Source: a virus
Reading direction: 5' to 3' (one strand)
DNA: 64,000 bases
IMG/VR virus record: IMGVR_UViG_3300047476_000577
Span: 40,247 to 104,246 of that record
Of this stretch, positions 9,588-17,578 are shown one piece after another; the stretch's first letter is position 1; each line of letters opens with the position of its first letter. The notes below the pieces were generated by a model that ran no database searches, was not told where the DNA came from, and saw only the letters and a list, made by a program, of their open reading frames with translations. The position numbers were made by a program, and so were the translations under genes.

Positions 9588-9889
9588 TTTTCCTCGCCGA
9601 AGTGTTTTGCTAGTAACCCTGCAACGTGCTTGGTTACGCTTTTCTTTAGTAAGTCGCTATCCATAGTTATTTGGACGTCGACAATCATATCTTTATATTC
9701 TTGGAGTTCTTCAGATTTTAGTATTGTGTCAATGTCGTCGAGACCTTCTAAGTCTGCGCCTTCGAACACAATTGAAGTGCCGTTGTTTAGGACCACGTTT
9801 ATAGTTGCTATAAACCTTACAGGGAGATCATTCATAACAACATCGTTTAGGATGTCGTCAAAACTCCGGTCTCTCTTTATCAATGCCAT
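9584..9889 (-). CDS. Small conserved phage protein
   Basis: 101 residues starting MALIKRDRSF; an earlier in-frame ATG at 9946 lies within the upstream gene and is not preferred. Acidic, mixed alpha/beta (ATINVVLNNGTSIVFEGAD). Function not recognised. Confidence 0.65.
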   Translation of the reverse strand: MALIKRDRSFDDILNDVVMNDLPVRFIATINVVLNNGTSIVFEGADLEGLDDIDTILKSEELQEYKDMIVDVQITMDSDLLKKSVTKHVAGLLAKHFGEEK

Positions 9890-10160
9890 CGTCTTTAACC
9901 AATTCTTTATTTCTGTATAACGAGTCTTCGTGTTCCAGTGCAGCAACTATAATAGCAGCGGCTTTGATTAAGTTGTCGCGAAACACTTCACGTTCTGGCT
10001 TAATGCCTTTTCTATTTACATCCTGTGCCAAATAATGGATTACGATGGCGATCCAATCATTTGAACTATATGTTAAGTCGTACTCGCTACCAGGTAAAGA
10101 CTGCTGACGCAGTCTTTCCTGTTTAACTTTAGCTAGTATGTCGTCAAGCAACGGCAACAC
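9858..10160 (-). CDS. Conserved phage protein with ERLRQ motif
   Basis: About 100 residues starting at a GTG (VLPLLDDI). The pattern KVKQERLRQQ, DWIAIVIHYLAQD and FRDNLIKAAAIIVAALEH matches a small helical phage family that I recognise by pattern only. The long upstream extension of the frame is the shadow of the neighbouring gene. Function unknown. Confidence 0.6.
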   Translation of the reverse strand: MLPLLDDILAKVKQERLRQQSLPGSEYDLTYSSNDWIAIVIHYLAQDVNRKGIKPEREVFRDNLIKAAAIIVAALEHEDSLYRNKELVKDDGIDKERPEF

Positions 10161-10710
10161 TCTTCTTCCTACCGCGAGCTTTAGCTGCCTTAGGATCGAT
10201 ACTGTCTGCTTGTGCACGTAGCTCGGCTGCTTGTTTTTCAAACAATGCTGCTTGGTTACGCAAGTTTTGTGCAAGTGTAGCATCATCGATAACGCCGTCA
10301 TCGTGTTTAGCAACTGGACCATCGCCGGGTTGTACAGCGGCTGGATCGATACCGGAGTCAAGTTGAGACAAGCTACGATTTAGTTCGGATAGATTGATCT
10401 CGACGTCGATACGTGGACGCATAATTACACGTTCTGCAGGCACCTTACGAAGGAAACCTTTGCTGTGAAGTGTAGTTAGCATATTGCTACCGTCATAGAA
10501 GAATTGACGGTTTGCATACTCATAAAACTCTAGTGTTTCTTGTGCAGTTAGGCTTTCTACTGCATCCATTAGGTTTTGATGATAGCGGTCGGGTAGACTA
10601 TCTGTCTCCACGATTAGACAGCTTTGTGGCTCGTCTGGGAGTGAACGGAATACTACGATAACACGGTGACCGGTATCGCGTAGTGTTCCTACGTGTTTTA
10701 GAAATTTCAT
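10144..10710 (-). CDS. Phage protein with C-terminal coiled segment
   Basis: 188 residues: an alpha/beta N-terminal domain (HVGTLRDTGHRVIVVFRSLP), a middle LHSKGFLRKVPAER segment, and a helical Gln/Ala-rich region (AQNLRNQAALFEKQAAELRA) ending in a basic GRKKSVAVA tail. Resembles T4-type virion or head-assembly accessory proteins only loosely. Function unknown. Confidence 0.7.
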   Translation of the reverse strand: MKFLKHVGTLRDTGHRVIVVFRSLPDEPQSCLIVETDSLPDRYHQNLMDAVESLTAQETLEFYEYANRQFFYDGSNMLTTLHSKGFLRKVPAERVIMRPRIDVEINLSELNRSLSQLDSGIDPAAVQPGDGPVAKHDDGVIDDATLAQNLRNQAALFEKQAAELRAQADSIDPKAAKARGRKKSVAVA

Positions 10711-10728
10711 CTCTGTGTGTCTTTCTAA

Positions 10729-10959
10729 TTAGGCGGCGTCTTCGCCAGTTGCAGTAGCGGCAGAAGACTCTGCTTGCTCTTGCTCGGCTTTGGCAGCAGC
10801 TTCTGCTTCGCGTTGAGCTTTAACAGCTTCAACAAAGGCAGTTAGCTTGTTATATACTGCGCCTACTACTGTAGCTTCGGCTGCTTTAAAGGCACCACGC
10901 TGTACTGCGGCGTCAATAATTTGTGCCGCGGCTGCTAAGTCTTGATCAGTTAGTTCCAT
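10729..10959 (-). CDS. Small Ala/Glu-rich protein
   Basis: 76 residues, Ala-rich helices (QIIDAAVQRGAFKAAEATV) and a Glu/Ala tail. First gene after the promoter at 11006-11035, with an untranslated leader of about 40 bases. Unknown function. Confidence 0.7.
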   Translation of the reverse strand: MELTDQDLAAAAQIIDAAVQRGAFKAAEATVVGAVYNKLTAFVEAVKAQREAEAAAKAEQEQAESSAATATGEDAA

Positions 10960-11005
10960 TTTATACCTCTTAATTAAGTGTGTGTTTTATTTATTATGGT
11001 ATCTT

Positions 11006-11035
11006 ATTATACAAAAAAGAAAGGCTACAGGTCAA
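11006..11035 (-). promoter_or_regulatory. Sigma70-type promoter fused to a terminator
   Basis: Minus strand TTGACC, 18 bp, TATAAT. The -35 hexamer lies in the loop of the terminator hairpin (11021-11045), so readthrough from upstream is stopped while transcripts from this promoter lack the hairpin. Confidence 0.75.
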
Positions 11036-11045
11036 CTGTAGCCTT
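11012..11045 (-). terminator. Intrinsic terminator
   Basis: AAGGCTACAG / CTGTAGCCTT 10-bp stem with a five-base loop followed by TTCTTTTTT on the minus strand, 18 bases after the VWA-protein stop. Confidence 0.85.
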
Positions 11046-11062
11046 GTAATAAGTTCAAACTT

Positions 11063-12265
11063 TTATTTGTGCTTGAACTCGTAGTGTGCAGTTACGCCAA
11101 ACGGTGCTTCAATGTTTGGGCCGCCGTGTACTACGAATAGTGTGTCGCAGTAGTCTGGGTCACCCCATTCGCCGCAAGGGTAACCGTCTGTAAACATAAT
11201 GAACTGTTTGGGCTGGATATCCCGTTCTTTCATATATTCCCAGTTAGCTTCGAACATAGTACCACCACCGCCTTGAGGCTCGTAGTCTGCAATGTCATCG
11301 CCTGCATCACTGCTAAAGTCGCGCTCTGCGTACACTTGAGTATCGAAACACCAAATCTTAATGTTCCAACTATCAAAGGTACCCATAATGCCTTGAATCT
11401 CGCCAAGGAAGTCTTTAACCATATCGTTAGAGATACTACCTGAAGTGTCAATGGCAATACACACATCTACTTCTTCAGCAGGTAGCATACCCGGCAGCAC
11501 TGCACCAGTATGCCAGCTCTTGCGGCTAGGACGAGTAAACGAGTAGTCGTTTTTAATCATACTAGTCAATTGGATGCGGCACAGTTCTTGCCAAGGCATT
11601 TTTGGATCTGTAATGTTCTTAACAATACGATCTACGCCAGTCGGCAAATTGCCTGCACCAGCAGCCTGTGCTGCCTGGATAACTGCATCTTTAAGCTCGT
11701 CACGCAGAGCTTTGCGCTCTTCTTCGGTTAGCTTCTTGCCAATGCCGGACTTGCCGTCGCCATCACCGTCTTCGCTGTCGCCGTCACCTTCTAAGTCCAA
11801 GTGAGTGTCGAGTGTCATCTTAATAGTGACAGCATTTTCCATTAGCTTGTCGTAGACTTCGTCAGTAGTCATACCATCATACTGTCGGTCTGCGAGGATA
11901 GGAACTACCTTAATTACATCGCCAATGCGGTCACGAATGAGGCCGTTGTTAATAACATAGTCAGCCGCCATATTCCACACTTGGGGCTCACGCTCGCCTC
12001 GGCGTAGCATATGCTCGTAGACGCAGTGCATAACTTCGTGAGCAATTAGAAAGATGAGCTCACCGTCTGACAACTTAGAAACAAATTCGTCGTTATAGAA
12101 CAAATTACGACCATCTACTGCGGCAGTAGGAATACGGTCGCTGGCATCCACAATCTTAAGACGAGTTGCAAGGTTACCAAAGAACGGGTGATGCAATAGC
12201 AGTTTTACACGGGCTTTGGTAATACGATCTCGTTGCTTAGAAGCAGTTACAGTAGTCATTGTCAA
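11063..12265 (-). CDS. VWA-like / putative metallopeptidase-domain protein (MoxR partner)
   Basis: 400 residues. N-terminal metallopeptidase-like domain with FLIAHEVMHCVYEH near residue 80 (HExxH-type). After a charged linker (DGDSEDGDGDG) comes a C-terminal von Willebrand A-like domain with the MIDAS motif AIDTSGSIS (~275) and MFTDGYPCG. Such proteins form two-gene systems with MoxR AAA+ ATPases, which remodel or load metal on targets. The ATPase gene is immediately upstream, though each has its own promoter and terminator. Confidence 0.85.
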   Translation of the reverse strand: MTMTTVTASKQRDRITKARVKLLLHHPFFGNLATRLKIVDASDRIPTAAVDGRNLFYNDEFVSKLSDGELIFLIAHEVMHCVYEHMLRRGEREPQVWNMAADYVINNGLIRDRIGDVIKVVPILADRQYDGMTTDEVYDKLMENAVTIKMTLDTHLDLEGDGDSEDGDGDGKSGIGKKLTEEERKALRDELKDAVIQAAQAAGAGNLPTGVDRIVKNITDPKMPWQELCRIQLTSMIKNDYSFTRPSRKSWHTGAVLPGMLPAEEVDVCIAIDTSGSISNDMVKDFLGEIQGIMGTFDSWNIKIWCFDTQVYAERDFSSDAGDDIADYEPQGGGGTMFEANWEYMKERDIQPKQFIMFTDGYPCGEWGDPDYCDTLFVVHGGPNIEAPFGVTAHYEFKHK

Positions 12266-12282
12266 TTCCTTATTAAGCCATT

Positions 12283-12311
12283 ATTATAGCACACTTGCAT
12301 TTATCGGTCAA
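12283..12311 (-). promoter_or_regulatory. Sigma70-type promoter
   Basis: TTGACC, 17 bp, TATAAT with extended TGC before the -10, 18 bases before the VWA gene start. Confidence 0.8.
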
Positions 12312-12315
12312 ATAG

Positions 12316-12342
12316 TAAAAAAGCGCCTTGCGGCGCTTTTTT
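12316..12342 (-). terminator. Intrinsic terminator
   Basis: AGCGCC TTGC GGCGCT hairpin flanked by A and T tracts, immediately after the AAA+ ATPase stop; could work in both directions. Confidence 0.85.
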
Positions 12343-13423
12343 AGGCAATGTCAATTACCAAGTGAGCGTACTTCTTAAAGAACTCTGGGAAGTTCTTGAG
12401 CTTCTTGTGCTGGAAAGGCAGCTCGTGAATCTTAAGAGCAGTGTGAGCACCCATAATAACCATTTCTGGTTCAAAGTTATCCATCATATACTGGATAAAG
12501 TTCTCACACATTGGATGCCAATCATCGAGCTTCTTCTCTTTAGAGAGATTCTCAAACGCAGCCTTGAGTTCGTAGCACAGACTAGTAGTCAGTGAGTACA
12601 TTGCAGACACTTCCTTAACCTTCAGGTCCTTGACCTTGCCTGCAAGGATCTCAGTAGGGTCTGGCAGTTTAGCGGCAATCTTGCGATGCGCCATAAACTT
12701 AATAGCAGTGCCTTCACCTACGCAACCTGCAACGATGTCGCTCATAGTACCTTCGCTGAGCTCGTCGGTTAGCATTTCGCTAACGAAACTCCAAGAGCGA
12801 GGAGTAGCGAAGCTACGGTCGTGAACTTTGGGGTCAAAGTTGTTGAGGTCGTTCTTAGCAAAAGTTAGGTAACCAACAACGTCCGGATGGACACCATTCT
12901 TAAGAGCCCAGTTGGACCAGTCAGCAAAGTCCACACGCAGTTCCAAGTGAATGAAACGGTTAGCCAGTGGGCTAGGCATACGGAAAGTAACGCCCTTGTC
13001 TGACATACGGTTACCTGCGGCAACGATGCCAACATTCTTAGGTAGCTTGTAAGTGCCAACACGGCGGTTAAGGATCAGCTGATAAGCCGCAGCCTGAACA
13101 GCAGGAGCCGCAGACACAAGCTCGTCCAAGAACAGGATAGCGTCACTGTCTTCGTCCTGCGGCAGTTCTGCAGGAGGAGCCCAGCTCATATTGTTGTCAG
13201 TGGAATTGTAGTACGGGATACCCTTAATGTCGGTGGGCTCCCAGAGGTTAAGACGAACGTCAATAACCTTACGACCAGTTGCAGAGCCGATTTGAGCAAT
13301 AAGGTCGCTCTTGCCAACGCCGGGGCCACCCCACAGCATAATAGGACGATCGCGTTTAAGTGCGTGACGGATAATGACGTCAGCTTCGGAAATTTTAACA
13401 GTACGGGTGTCAGTTGCAGACAT
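12341..13423 (-). CDS. MoxR-type AAA+ ATPase
   Basis: 360 residues with Walker A GGPGVGKSDL (~32), Walker B ILFLDELVSA (~92), sensor 1 GIVAAGNRM, and arginine finger region SPLANRFIHLEL. The MoxR family acts as a chaperone on VWA-domain proteins, and its natural partner is the next gene. Terminated by a strong hairpin. Confidence 0.9.
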   Translation of the reverse strand: MSATDTRTVKISEADVIIRHALKRDRPIMLWGGPGVGKSDLIAQIGSATGRKVIDVRLNLWEPTDIKGIPYYNSTDNNMSWAPPAELPQDEDSDAILFLDELVSAAPAVQAAAYQLILNRRVGTYKLPKNVGIVAAGNRMSDKGVTFRMPSPLANRFIHLELRVDFADWSNWALKNGVHPDVVGYLTFAKNDLNNFDPKVHDRSFATPRSWSFVSEMLTDELSEGTMSDIVAGCVGEGTAIKFMAHRKIAAKLPDPTEILAGKVKDLKVKEVSAMYSLTTSLCYELKAAFENLSKEKKLDDWHPMCENFIQYMMDNFEPEMVIMGAHTALKIHELPFQHKKLKNFPEFFKKYAHLVIDIA

Positions 13424-13455
13424 TTGGTGCTCCAGAAAAACTAAGTTAGAAAGTA

Positions 13456-13484
13456 ATTGTATGCGATTTTGAATTTTGTGTCAA
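13456..13484 (-). promoter_or_regulatory. Sigma70-type promoter
   Basis: TTGACA, 17 bp, TACAAT, 33 bases before the MoxR gene start. Confidence 0.75.
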
Positions 13485-13543
13485 ATTGCCTTGCAACTGA
13501 CTGGAATTTGTGGCCCGGAGCAACCCGGGCCAGGTTGCTCAAA

Positions 13544-13780
13544 TTAAGCAGCTTCGGAAGCGTCAGCCTCAACAACTTGACCTTCAGGCACAACCTTGGA
13601 CAGGAAGCCTTCGGCCTCAATTTCAGCCTTGGTCATTGCACGGGGAAGCTCGACAAATAGAACGTCCTTGTGACCGTTCTTGACAAGCACCTTAACACGG
13701 GTGTTGTCGTTGGTATAACGAACCTTGAATTTGCCGTTGAGGGTTGAAGAACCGACGAAAGTGAAAGTCTTGTTAGACAT
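13544..13780 (-). CDS. Small beta-rich protein
   Basis: 78 residues (MSNKTFTFVGSSTLNGKFKV), predicted beta sheet then acidic tail. Monocistronic, between its own promoter and a GC hairpin at 13511-13532. Function unknown. Confidence 0.75.
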   Translation of the reverse strand: MSNKTFTFVGSSTLNGKFKVRYTNDNTRVKVLVKNGHKDVLFVELPRAMTKAEIEAEGFLSKVVPEGQVVEADASEAA

Positions 13781-13845
13781 AATGAAACTCCTATTTCAAA
13801 AAAAGTTAAGTTTTTGAACTTGGCAGAATTGCTAGCTCAATTCAA

Positions 13846-13874
13846 ATTATATGACCAATCGAATTATTCGTCAA
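13846..13874 (-). promoter_or_regulatory. Sigma70-type promoter
   Basis: TTGACG, 17 bp, TATAAT; overlaps the 3' end of the preceding 50-residue ORF and drives the 13544-13780 gene. Confidence 0.75.
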
Positions 13875-14016
13875 GTCCAGGCTTACCCAAACGCTTGCGG
13901 CTATAAACTTTTTTGCTTATTTCCTTCTTTTCGAAGAATCGTGTGTCAGCAAACAGTTCAAAAGCACGGCGCTTAGGACGCTTAACTTGCAGTTGAATAA
14001 CTTCTCGACGTTTCAT
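13864..14016 (-). CDS. Small basic protein, 50 residues
   Basis: ORF MKRREVIQLQVKRPKRRAFE... ending KPGLDE. Lys/Arg-rich, so probably nucleic-acid or ribosome binding (inference). Real because it lies exactly downstream of a consensus promoter at 14026-14054. Confidence 0.65.
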   Translation of the reverse strand: MKRREVIQLQVKRPKRRAFELFADTRFFEKKEISKKVYSRKRLGKPGLDE

Positions 14017-14025
14017 AATAGTTGT

Positions 14026-14054
14026 ATTGTAGCTTGGATTGATTTATTAGTCAA
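14026..14054 (-). promoter_or_regulatory. Sigma70-type promoter
   Basis: TTGACT, 17 bp, TACAAT, ten bases before the 50-residue ORF; leader would be very short. Confidence 0.7.
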
Positions 14055-14102
14055 CCGTTTTTGCAACACTTCCAAAATTCCCTGCATCATCGCAGTACCG
14101 TT

Positions 14103-14131
14103 AGTATAGCAGAACGGTATTTTCCGGTCAA
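14103..14131 (-). promoter_or_regulatory. Sigma70-type promoter
   Basis: TTGACC, 17 bp, TATACT with TGC extension. A second promoter for the 50-residue ORF, about 75 bases upstream of the first. Confidence 0.65.
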
Positions 14132-14153
14132 ATCTTGAATAGGAGTACAACAA

Positions 14154-14174
14154 AGTGTTGTATTTTTGCAACAC
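14154..14174 (-). terminator. Probable weak terminator
   Basis: AGTGTTG / CAACACT hairpin followed by TTTG on the minus strand, just after the last LRW-family gene of cluster A. Confidence 0.5.
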
Positions 14175-14177
14175 TAT

Positions 14178-14399
14178 TTAACTGTAACGCAGTGTCCACA
14201 GCAGTTTTTCATTCAAATCTGCAAATTTTATACGAATGCCTGCATACTGTGGTCTTGCATCTTTCGGGTCCCACTCTAGGGTGTACGGCCCCGGGCACTT
14301 GAGTTGAAAGTTATGAGTGATAGCGTCTAGCGTGATGTCGTCTAACGGCTCGTACGCATAGTGTGACATTATTTCTGACAAGACTTTTCGGTACAGCAT
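14178..14399 (-). CDS. LRW-tail family protein A4
   Basis: 73 residues ending KLLWTLRYS. Start is the ATG in the TAATG junction with A3, with AGGTGG (the LRW codons of A3) five bases upstream acting as ribosome-binding site. Member of the 25-copy family; divergent N-terminal part (MLYRKVLSEIMSHYAYE). Function unknown. Confidence 0.7.
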   Translation of the reverse strand: MLYRKVLSEIMSHYAYEPLDDITLDAITHNFQLKCPGPYTLEWDPKDARPQYAGIRIKFADLNEKLLWTLRYS

Positions 14400-14650
14400 T
14401 AGCTCCACCTCAATGCAAACATAGTAGCAACCTCTGGGTCTCTAAAGAAATAGATAGTCCTGTGCCCCGGTGTTAGTAAATCGTCGTCAGGATAGCACCA
14501 AGCATCGTAGTCATCATCTGCGTTCGGGCAATGGTCTCTTAGCCAGCAAGGTAGGTATACGATTTTATCGTAAAACTCTATAGGAGAACGGATTATAACT
14601 GGATGCCAGCTTTCGACAGTCTCGTACAAATGTCCTTCGTATTCTTTCAT
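14399..14650 (-). CDS. LRW-tail family protein A3
   Basis: 83 residues: YYLPCWLRDHCPNADDDYDAW-type centre (fragment WLRDHCPNADD) and tail FRDPEVATMFALRWS. Starts at the ATGA overlap with A2 (MKEYEGHLYE), preceded by AGGTGG. Function unknown. Confidence 0.75.
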   Translation of the reverse strand: MKEYEGHLYETVESWHPVIIRSPIEFYDKIVYLPCWLRDHCPNADDDYDAWCYPDDDLLTPGHRTIYFFRDPEVATMFALRWS

Positions 14651-14904
14651 ACCCACCTTAATATAAACTTAAATGCTGCCTCGTCGTTGTCAAACCAAAA
14701 CCTGCTGCCGGTCCACGCATAGTGGTCTTCTCCAATGTGTTCCCCGCACCACCTATGTACTTCGGGCCATTTCTTGTGACCTTCCTCGCTTAACAGCGCA
14801 CTGGGGTAACCTTTGCTATTAAAAGCGTGTCTCCAGTCATAGTCTTGCACTGGCTCAAACAGCAACTTTGCTTTGATACTAGCAACATACTCTTTTATAG
14901 TCAT
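14647..14904 (-). CDS. LRW-tail family protein A2
   Basis: 85 residues starting MTIKEYVASI at an ATGA overlap with A1. Central EVHRWCGEHIGEDHYAW and tail WFDNDEAAFKFILRWV fit the family consensus (WC...G...W, then F-x-DE-DA-F-LRW). Function unknown. Confidence 0.75.
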   Translation of the reverse strand: MTIKEYVASIKAKLLFEPVQDYDWRHAFNSKGYPSALLSEEGHKKWPEVHRWCGEHIGEDHYAWTGSRFWFDNDEAAFKFILRWV

Positions 14905-15410
14905 AACCAACGCAAAGTAAAGTATGCTGCATCTTCCTGACGTTTGAACCAAATTTGTCCGTCGGGCCAGCGACAATGGTACTCTACACCCGATTCATCT
15001 AACCAGTCTAGCATTAGCTGATGAAGCCCGCCTGATTCGTTAAACGATACTTTATACTGCCAAGCACTATAGTTGACTATGGGGTCAACTACAAACTCGG
15101 TAGTTAACGTCATTTCGTCAAAGTAAGCCACGCTCCAATCGGGCAATTCTGCTTGCAAACGCTGGCTAATTTTACGACCCCAATGACTAAAATGCTCAAC
15201 ATTAAAAGCATTATATATGGTTTTATCGCCTATGTCATATGCGTTGGAGTGATTGTCGTAGTGATCTGTCCATTTTAGTAGCTCATTAAACAAGTCATCG
15301 GAAATAGGGATTCTACTAGTATCCATCATTGTATAATCGTAAGCCCATACACCCGTACTCATATAGTCTGCACAAAGTTTGATGCACTTATTAAGATTTA
15401 ATTTGCCCAT
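14901..15410 (-). CDS. LRW-tail family protein A1 (long)
   Basis: 169 residues, the largest family member; the last ~70 residues (MLDWLDESGVEYHCRWPDG..., tail FKRQEDAAYFTLRWL) carry the family domain, preceded by an extra ~100-residue domain. First gene of cluster A. Function unknown. Confidence 0.75.
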   Translation of the reverse strand: MGKLNLNKCIKLCADYMSTGVWAYDYTMMDTSRIPISDDLFNELLKWTDHYDNHSNAYDIGDKTIYNAFNVEHFSHWGRKISQRLQAELPDWSVAYFDEMTLTTEFVVDPIVNYSAWQYKVSFNESGGLHQLMLDWLDESGVEYHCRWPDGQIWFKRQEDAAYFTLRWL

Positions 15411-15456
15411 AATCTGCTTAGTTTGCTCGCGTATTTACATATGTTATCTGAAATAG

Positions 15457-15464
15457 TATAAATA
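15457..15464 (+). promoter_or_regulatory. TATAAATA late-type promoter box
   Basis: Plus-strand TATAAATA, 41 bases before the start of the 98-residue gene; followed by AAGGAG ribosome-binding site at ~15493. Confidence 0.45.
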
Positions 15465-15504
15465 CTGCAAGAGCATAAAAAGATTATGCTACAAGGAGAA
15501 TAAT

Positions 15505-15801
15505 ATGGCATTTACACTAGTTTCTAAAACAGTCAAACCTGCAGAAGCAAAATGGTGGAACCAAGTCGATCCTGAAGCAGCAGCTCGTGTAGGTGAATTC
15601 GTAAAGGCATTCCCTGGCGTAGTTAGCGCAGATGCTAAGGAAATCGAACCAAACGTATGGCAATCAGTCATTGTGTTTGAAAGCAAAGCAGTAGTAGAAG
15701 AATACAAAGTTGCTATGGCAGCTAATTCCGACAACGCACTACGCAAAGCATACAACGCTACACACGGCATTGTAACTAAGTTCCAAGGTCAAGGCGAATA
15801 A
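15505..15801 (+). CDS. Small alpha/beta protein, strong RBS
   Basis: 98 residues (MAFTLVSKTVKPAEAKWWNQ), preceded by AAGGAGAATAAT. A strand-helix pattern (VWQSVIVFESKAVVEEYKVAM) like small virion or dimeric alpha/beta proteins. One of few plus-strand genes, monocistronic, with a bidirectional terminator; probably well expressed. Function unknown. Confidence 0.8.
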   Translation: MAFTLVSKTVKPAEAKWWNQVDPEAAARVGEFVKAFPGVVSADAKEIEPNVWQSVIVFESKAVVEEYKVAMAANSDNALRKAYNATHGIVTKFQGQGE

Positions 15802-15819
15802 TTTTTGCTCACTGTACAA

Positions 15820-15848
15820 TAAAAAGGACTCCCAGGAGTCCTTTTTTA
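15820..15848. terminator. Bidirectional intrinsic terminator
   Basis: GGACTC / GAGTCC hairpin flanked by AAAAA and TTTTTT between convergent genes. Confidence 0.9.
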
Positions 15849-16946
15849 ATTCCTGAACGGATTGTCAGGATTGTACCACATATTAGGGTTAACTACTTCG
15901 ACGGGCTTAAAGTCACTGTCTATGCCGTCTAGCAGCTTGCGCTGGCCAAATACAGTATACAAGCTAGCCCTTTTAATTTTGTTCTTGTAGTATTCATAGT
16001 CCTTGTCGAACTTGAATATATCGTCCTTGGCAGCTTGTTTGTAGTTTTTCCAGTCCGGAATGATACGCACTTCGGGATGATTAATGCTCCAAATTTGGAA
16101 GTCGTCCGAGTGGTAGAAATGGTGCATATAAGTATCGTTCCACTCTGTAGACAAGTTAGAGTAATACCTAGGAGCAATCAGTGCATACATTCTAAAGTAA
16201 ACGCTTTGCCACTTAAAGCAGAAATTATACCACCAGAAGAAGTCCGAATTCTTCTCTATGCTAATTCCGTACTTTCTTGCAGATGCTTCTACGGCATCTA
16301 CTAACAGTGTTGTCACAGCTTGATCTTTAATTTTACTATCAATGTAGTTGAACACCGCAACCTTGCTGTAGTTATTGCTTAGGCTTTCTGCCCCTTTGTT
16401 AGCAATATACATCTTCATCAAATCACTACCGAACAGCTGGTCATTAAATTCACCACTTACTAAAATCATCGATCCGTCGAATAGCCAAGGTGTGTGCTCT
16501 GCATTTACTAGTTCGAAGTTAGGAAGTATATAGTCTTTGTAGAAGTTAGGGTTTTCGTTTGCAGCTTCTGCACTTGTGATAATTTTAATTTTGTCTTTTA
16601 GCACAGACATAGGATAGTTACGCAAAAAGCTAACCATAATCATAGTACTGTCAATACCACCGCTCCACATAACGCCTAGTGGTTTTCCTAGTGACTCGCT
16701 TAAATCGAATAACTCTTTCGCCCTAGCATCGCAGCAATCTGTATAGGTCATTGTAGTAGTACGCAATGCAGGCAGCTCACATTTACTGTAGATGCTTTGT
16801 GCAACAGGCTGCTTGAACAACTTCATACGGTCATTCATACCTACAGCGTGGCCGATAAGTCCGTATACTTTGCTCCATTTTAGTACATCCTTTCTAAAAG
16901 AATGATGTACAAATGATAGTGGATTGAAATAATATAAATCGCTCAT
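15846..16946 (-). CDS. PP-loop ATPase, asparagine-synthase-like (copy 3)
   Basis: 366 residues with GVMWSGGIDSTMIMVSF near residue 95. Clear paralogue of the 76-1152 gene: both contain FNDQLFGS/FSDNVFGS, WWYNFCFKWQSVYFRM/LWYHNFAMKWQAVEFRI and DxxYYxNK blocks. Start chosen at the ATGA overlap (MSDLYYFNPL) rather than six codons earlier. Partner helical protein gene is immediately upstream. Substrate unknown. Confidence 0.82.
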   Translation of the reverse strand: MSDLYYFNPLSFVHHSFRKDVLKWSKVYGLIGHAVGMNDRMKLFKQPVAQSIYSKCELPALRTTTMTYTDCCDARAKELFDLSESLGKPLGVMWSGGIDSTMIMVSFLRNYPMSVLKDKIKIITSAEAANENPNFYKDYILPNFELVNAEHTPWLFDGSMILVSGEFNDQLFGSDLMKMYIANKGAESLSNNYSKVAVFNYIDSKIKDQAVTTLLVDAVEASARKYGISIEKNSDFFWWYNFCFKWQSVYFRMYALIAPRYYSNLSTEWNDTYMHHFYHSDDFQIWSINHPEVRIIPDWKNYKQAAKDDIFKFDKDYEYYKNKIKRASLYTVFGQRKLLDGIDSDFKPVEVVNPNMWYNPDNPFRN

Positions 16947-17578
16947 ATAGAACTGTTCTGCCAAAATTCGCGAGCCATTGCACGTCTAATAGACTCTACT
17001 TCTTCTTTTCTAGTTACGCCGTTGATGTAACCCTTCCATTTTTCGGCTAGAGCCTGGATGCGGAATTTAGTCATTAAGTCTGACTCTAAACGTAGCTTTA
17101 ATTCTTTGTATGCTTGCTCAACTGGAACTTCTAAGATTCTGGCGTATTCTTCTAACATCCAGGTATAGTTCCCTGTTGTAGGATCAGATTGTTGTATTTG
17201 TTCTAGTGCAACGTGATCAAACTCTGCCCACCTGTAGCGTGTTTGTCTAGCTAAAGCCTGTGCTTGAAATGCTTCCCATCGTCCGAATAGTTGTTGTCTG
17301 ATATTAAGAATATCTCGCATCTGTTTCCAGGATTCGGTAACGTGCTCGTCCGGTAATAACTGCAACGCATTTCCGTTTGGCTGGTCTAGTGTATAGCAGC
17401 CTTGCTTAAAAATCTCAGGATTTAACTTCCCGAAATCAACTGTATTGAAAGGGGTTAGAACTTTGATAATTGCATCACCGTTGCCCATAACTAGTGCGTT
17501 AGCAGTTATGATGCTAGTAGTCATCGTGTAGATACTAGCGTTCTCTAAACTAGTAATTAAATATCGTTCCTGGATCAT
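16943..17578 (-). CDS. Helical partner protein of PP-loop ATPase (copy 2)
   Basis: 211 residues starting MIQERYLITS at an ATGA overlap with the hydrolase gene. N-terminal half has beta-strand character (SIITANALVMGNGDAIIKVL), the C-terminal half is helical and resembles the 1149-1778 product (EEYARILEVPVEQAYKELK, EVESIRRAMAREFW). Always found next to a PP-loop ATPase here, so a dedicated partner is inferred. Confidence 0.7.
   Translation of the reverse strand: MIQERYLITSLENASIYTMTTSIITANALVMGNGDAIIKVLTPFNTVDFGKLNPEIFKQGCYTLDQPNGNALQLLPDEHVTESWKQMRDILNIRQQLFGRWEAFQAQALARQTRYRWAEFDHVALEQIQQSDPTTGNYTWMLEEYARILEVPVEQAYKELKLRLESDLMTKFRIQALAEKWKGYINGVTRKEEVESIRRAMAREFWQNSSI

Noticed and set aside
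13511-13532. GC-rich hairpin after the 78-residue gene as a terminator
   Set aside because: TGGCCCGG/CCGGGCCA is a strong stem but has no T tract on the minus strand, so not listed as a terminator.
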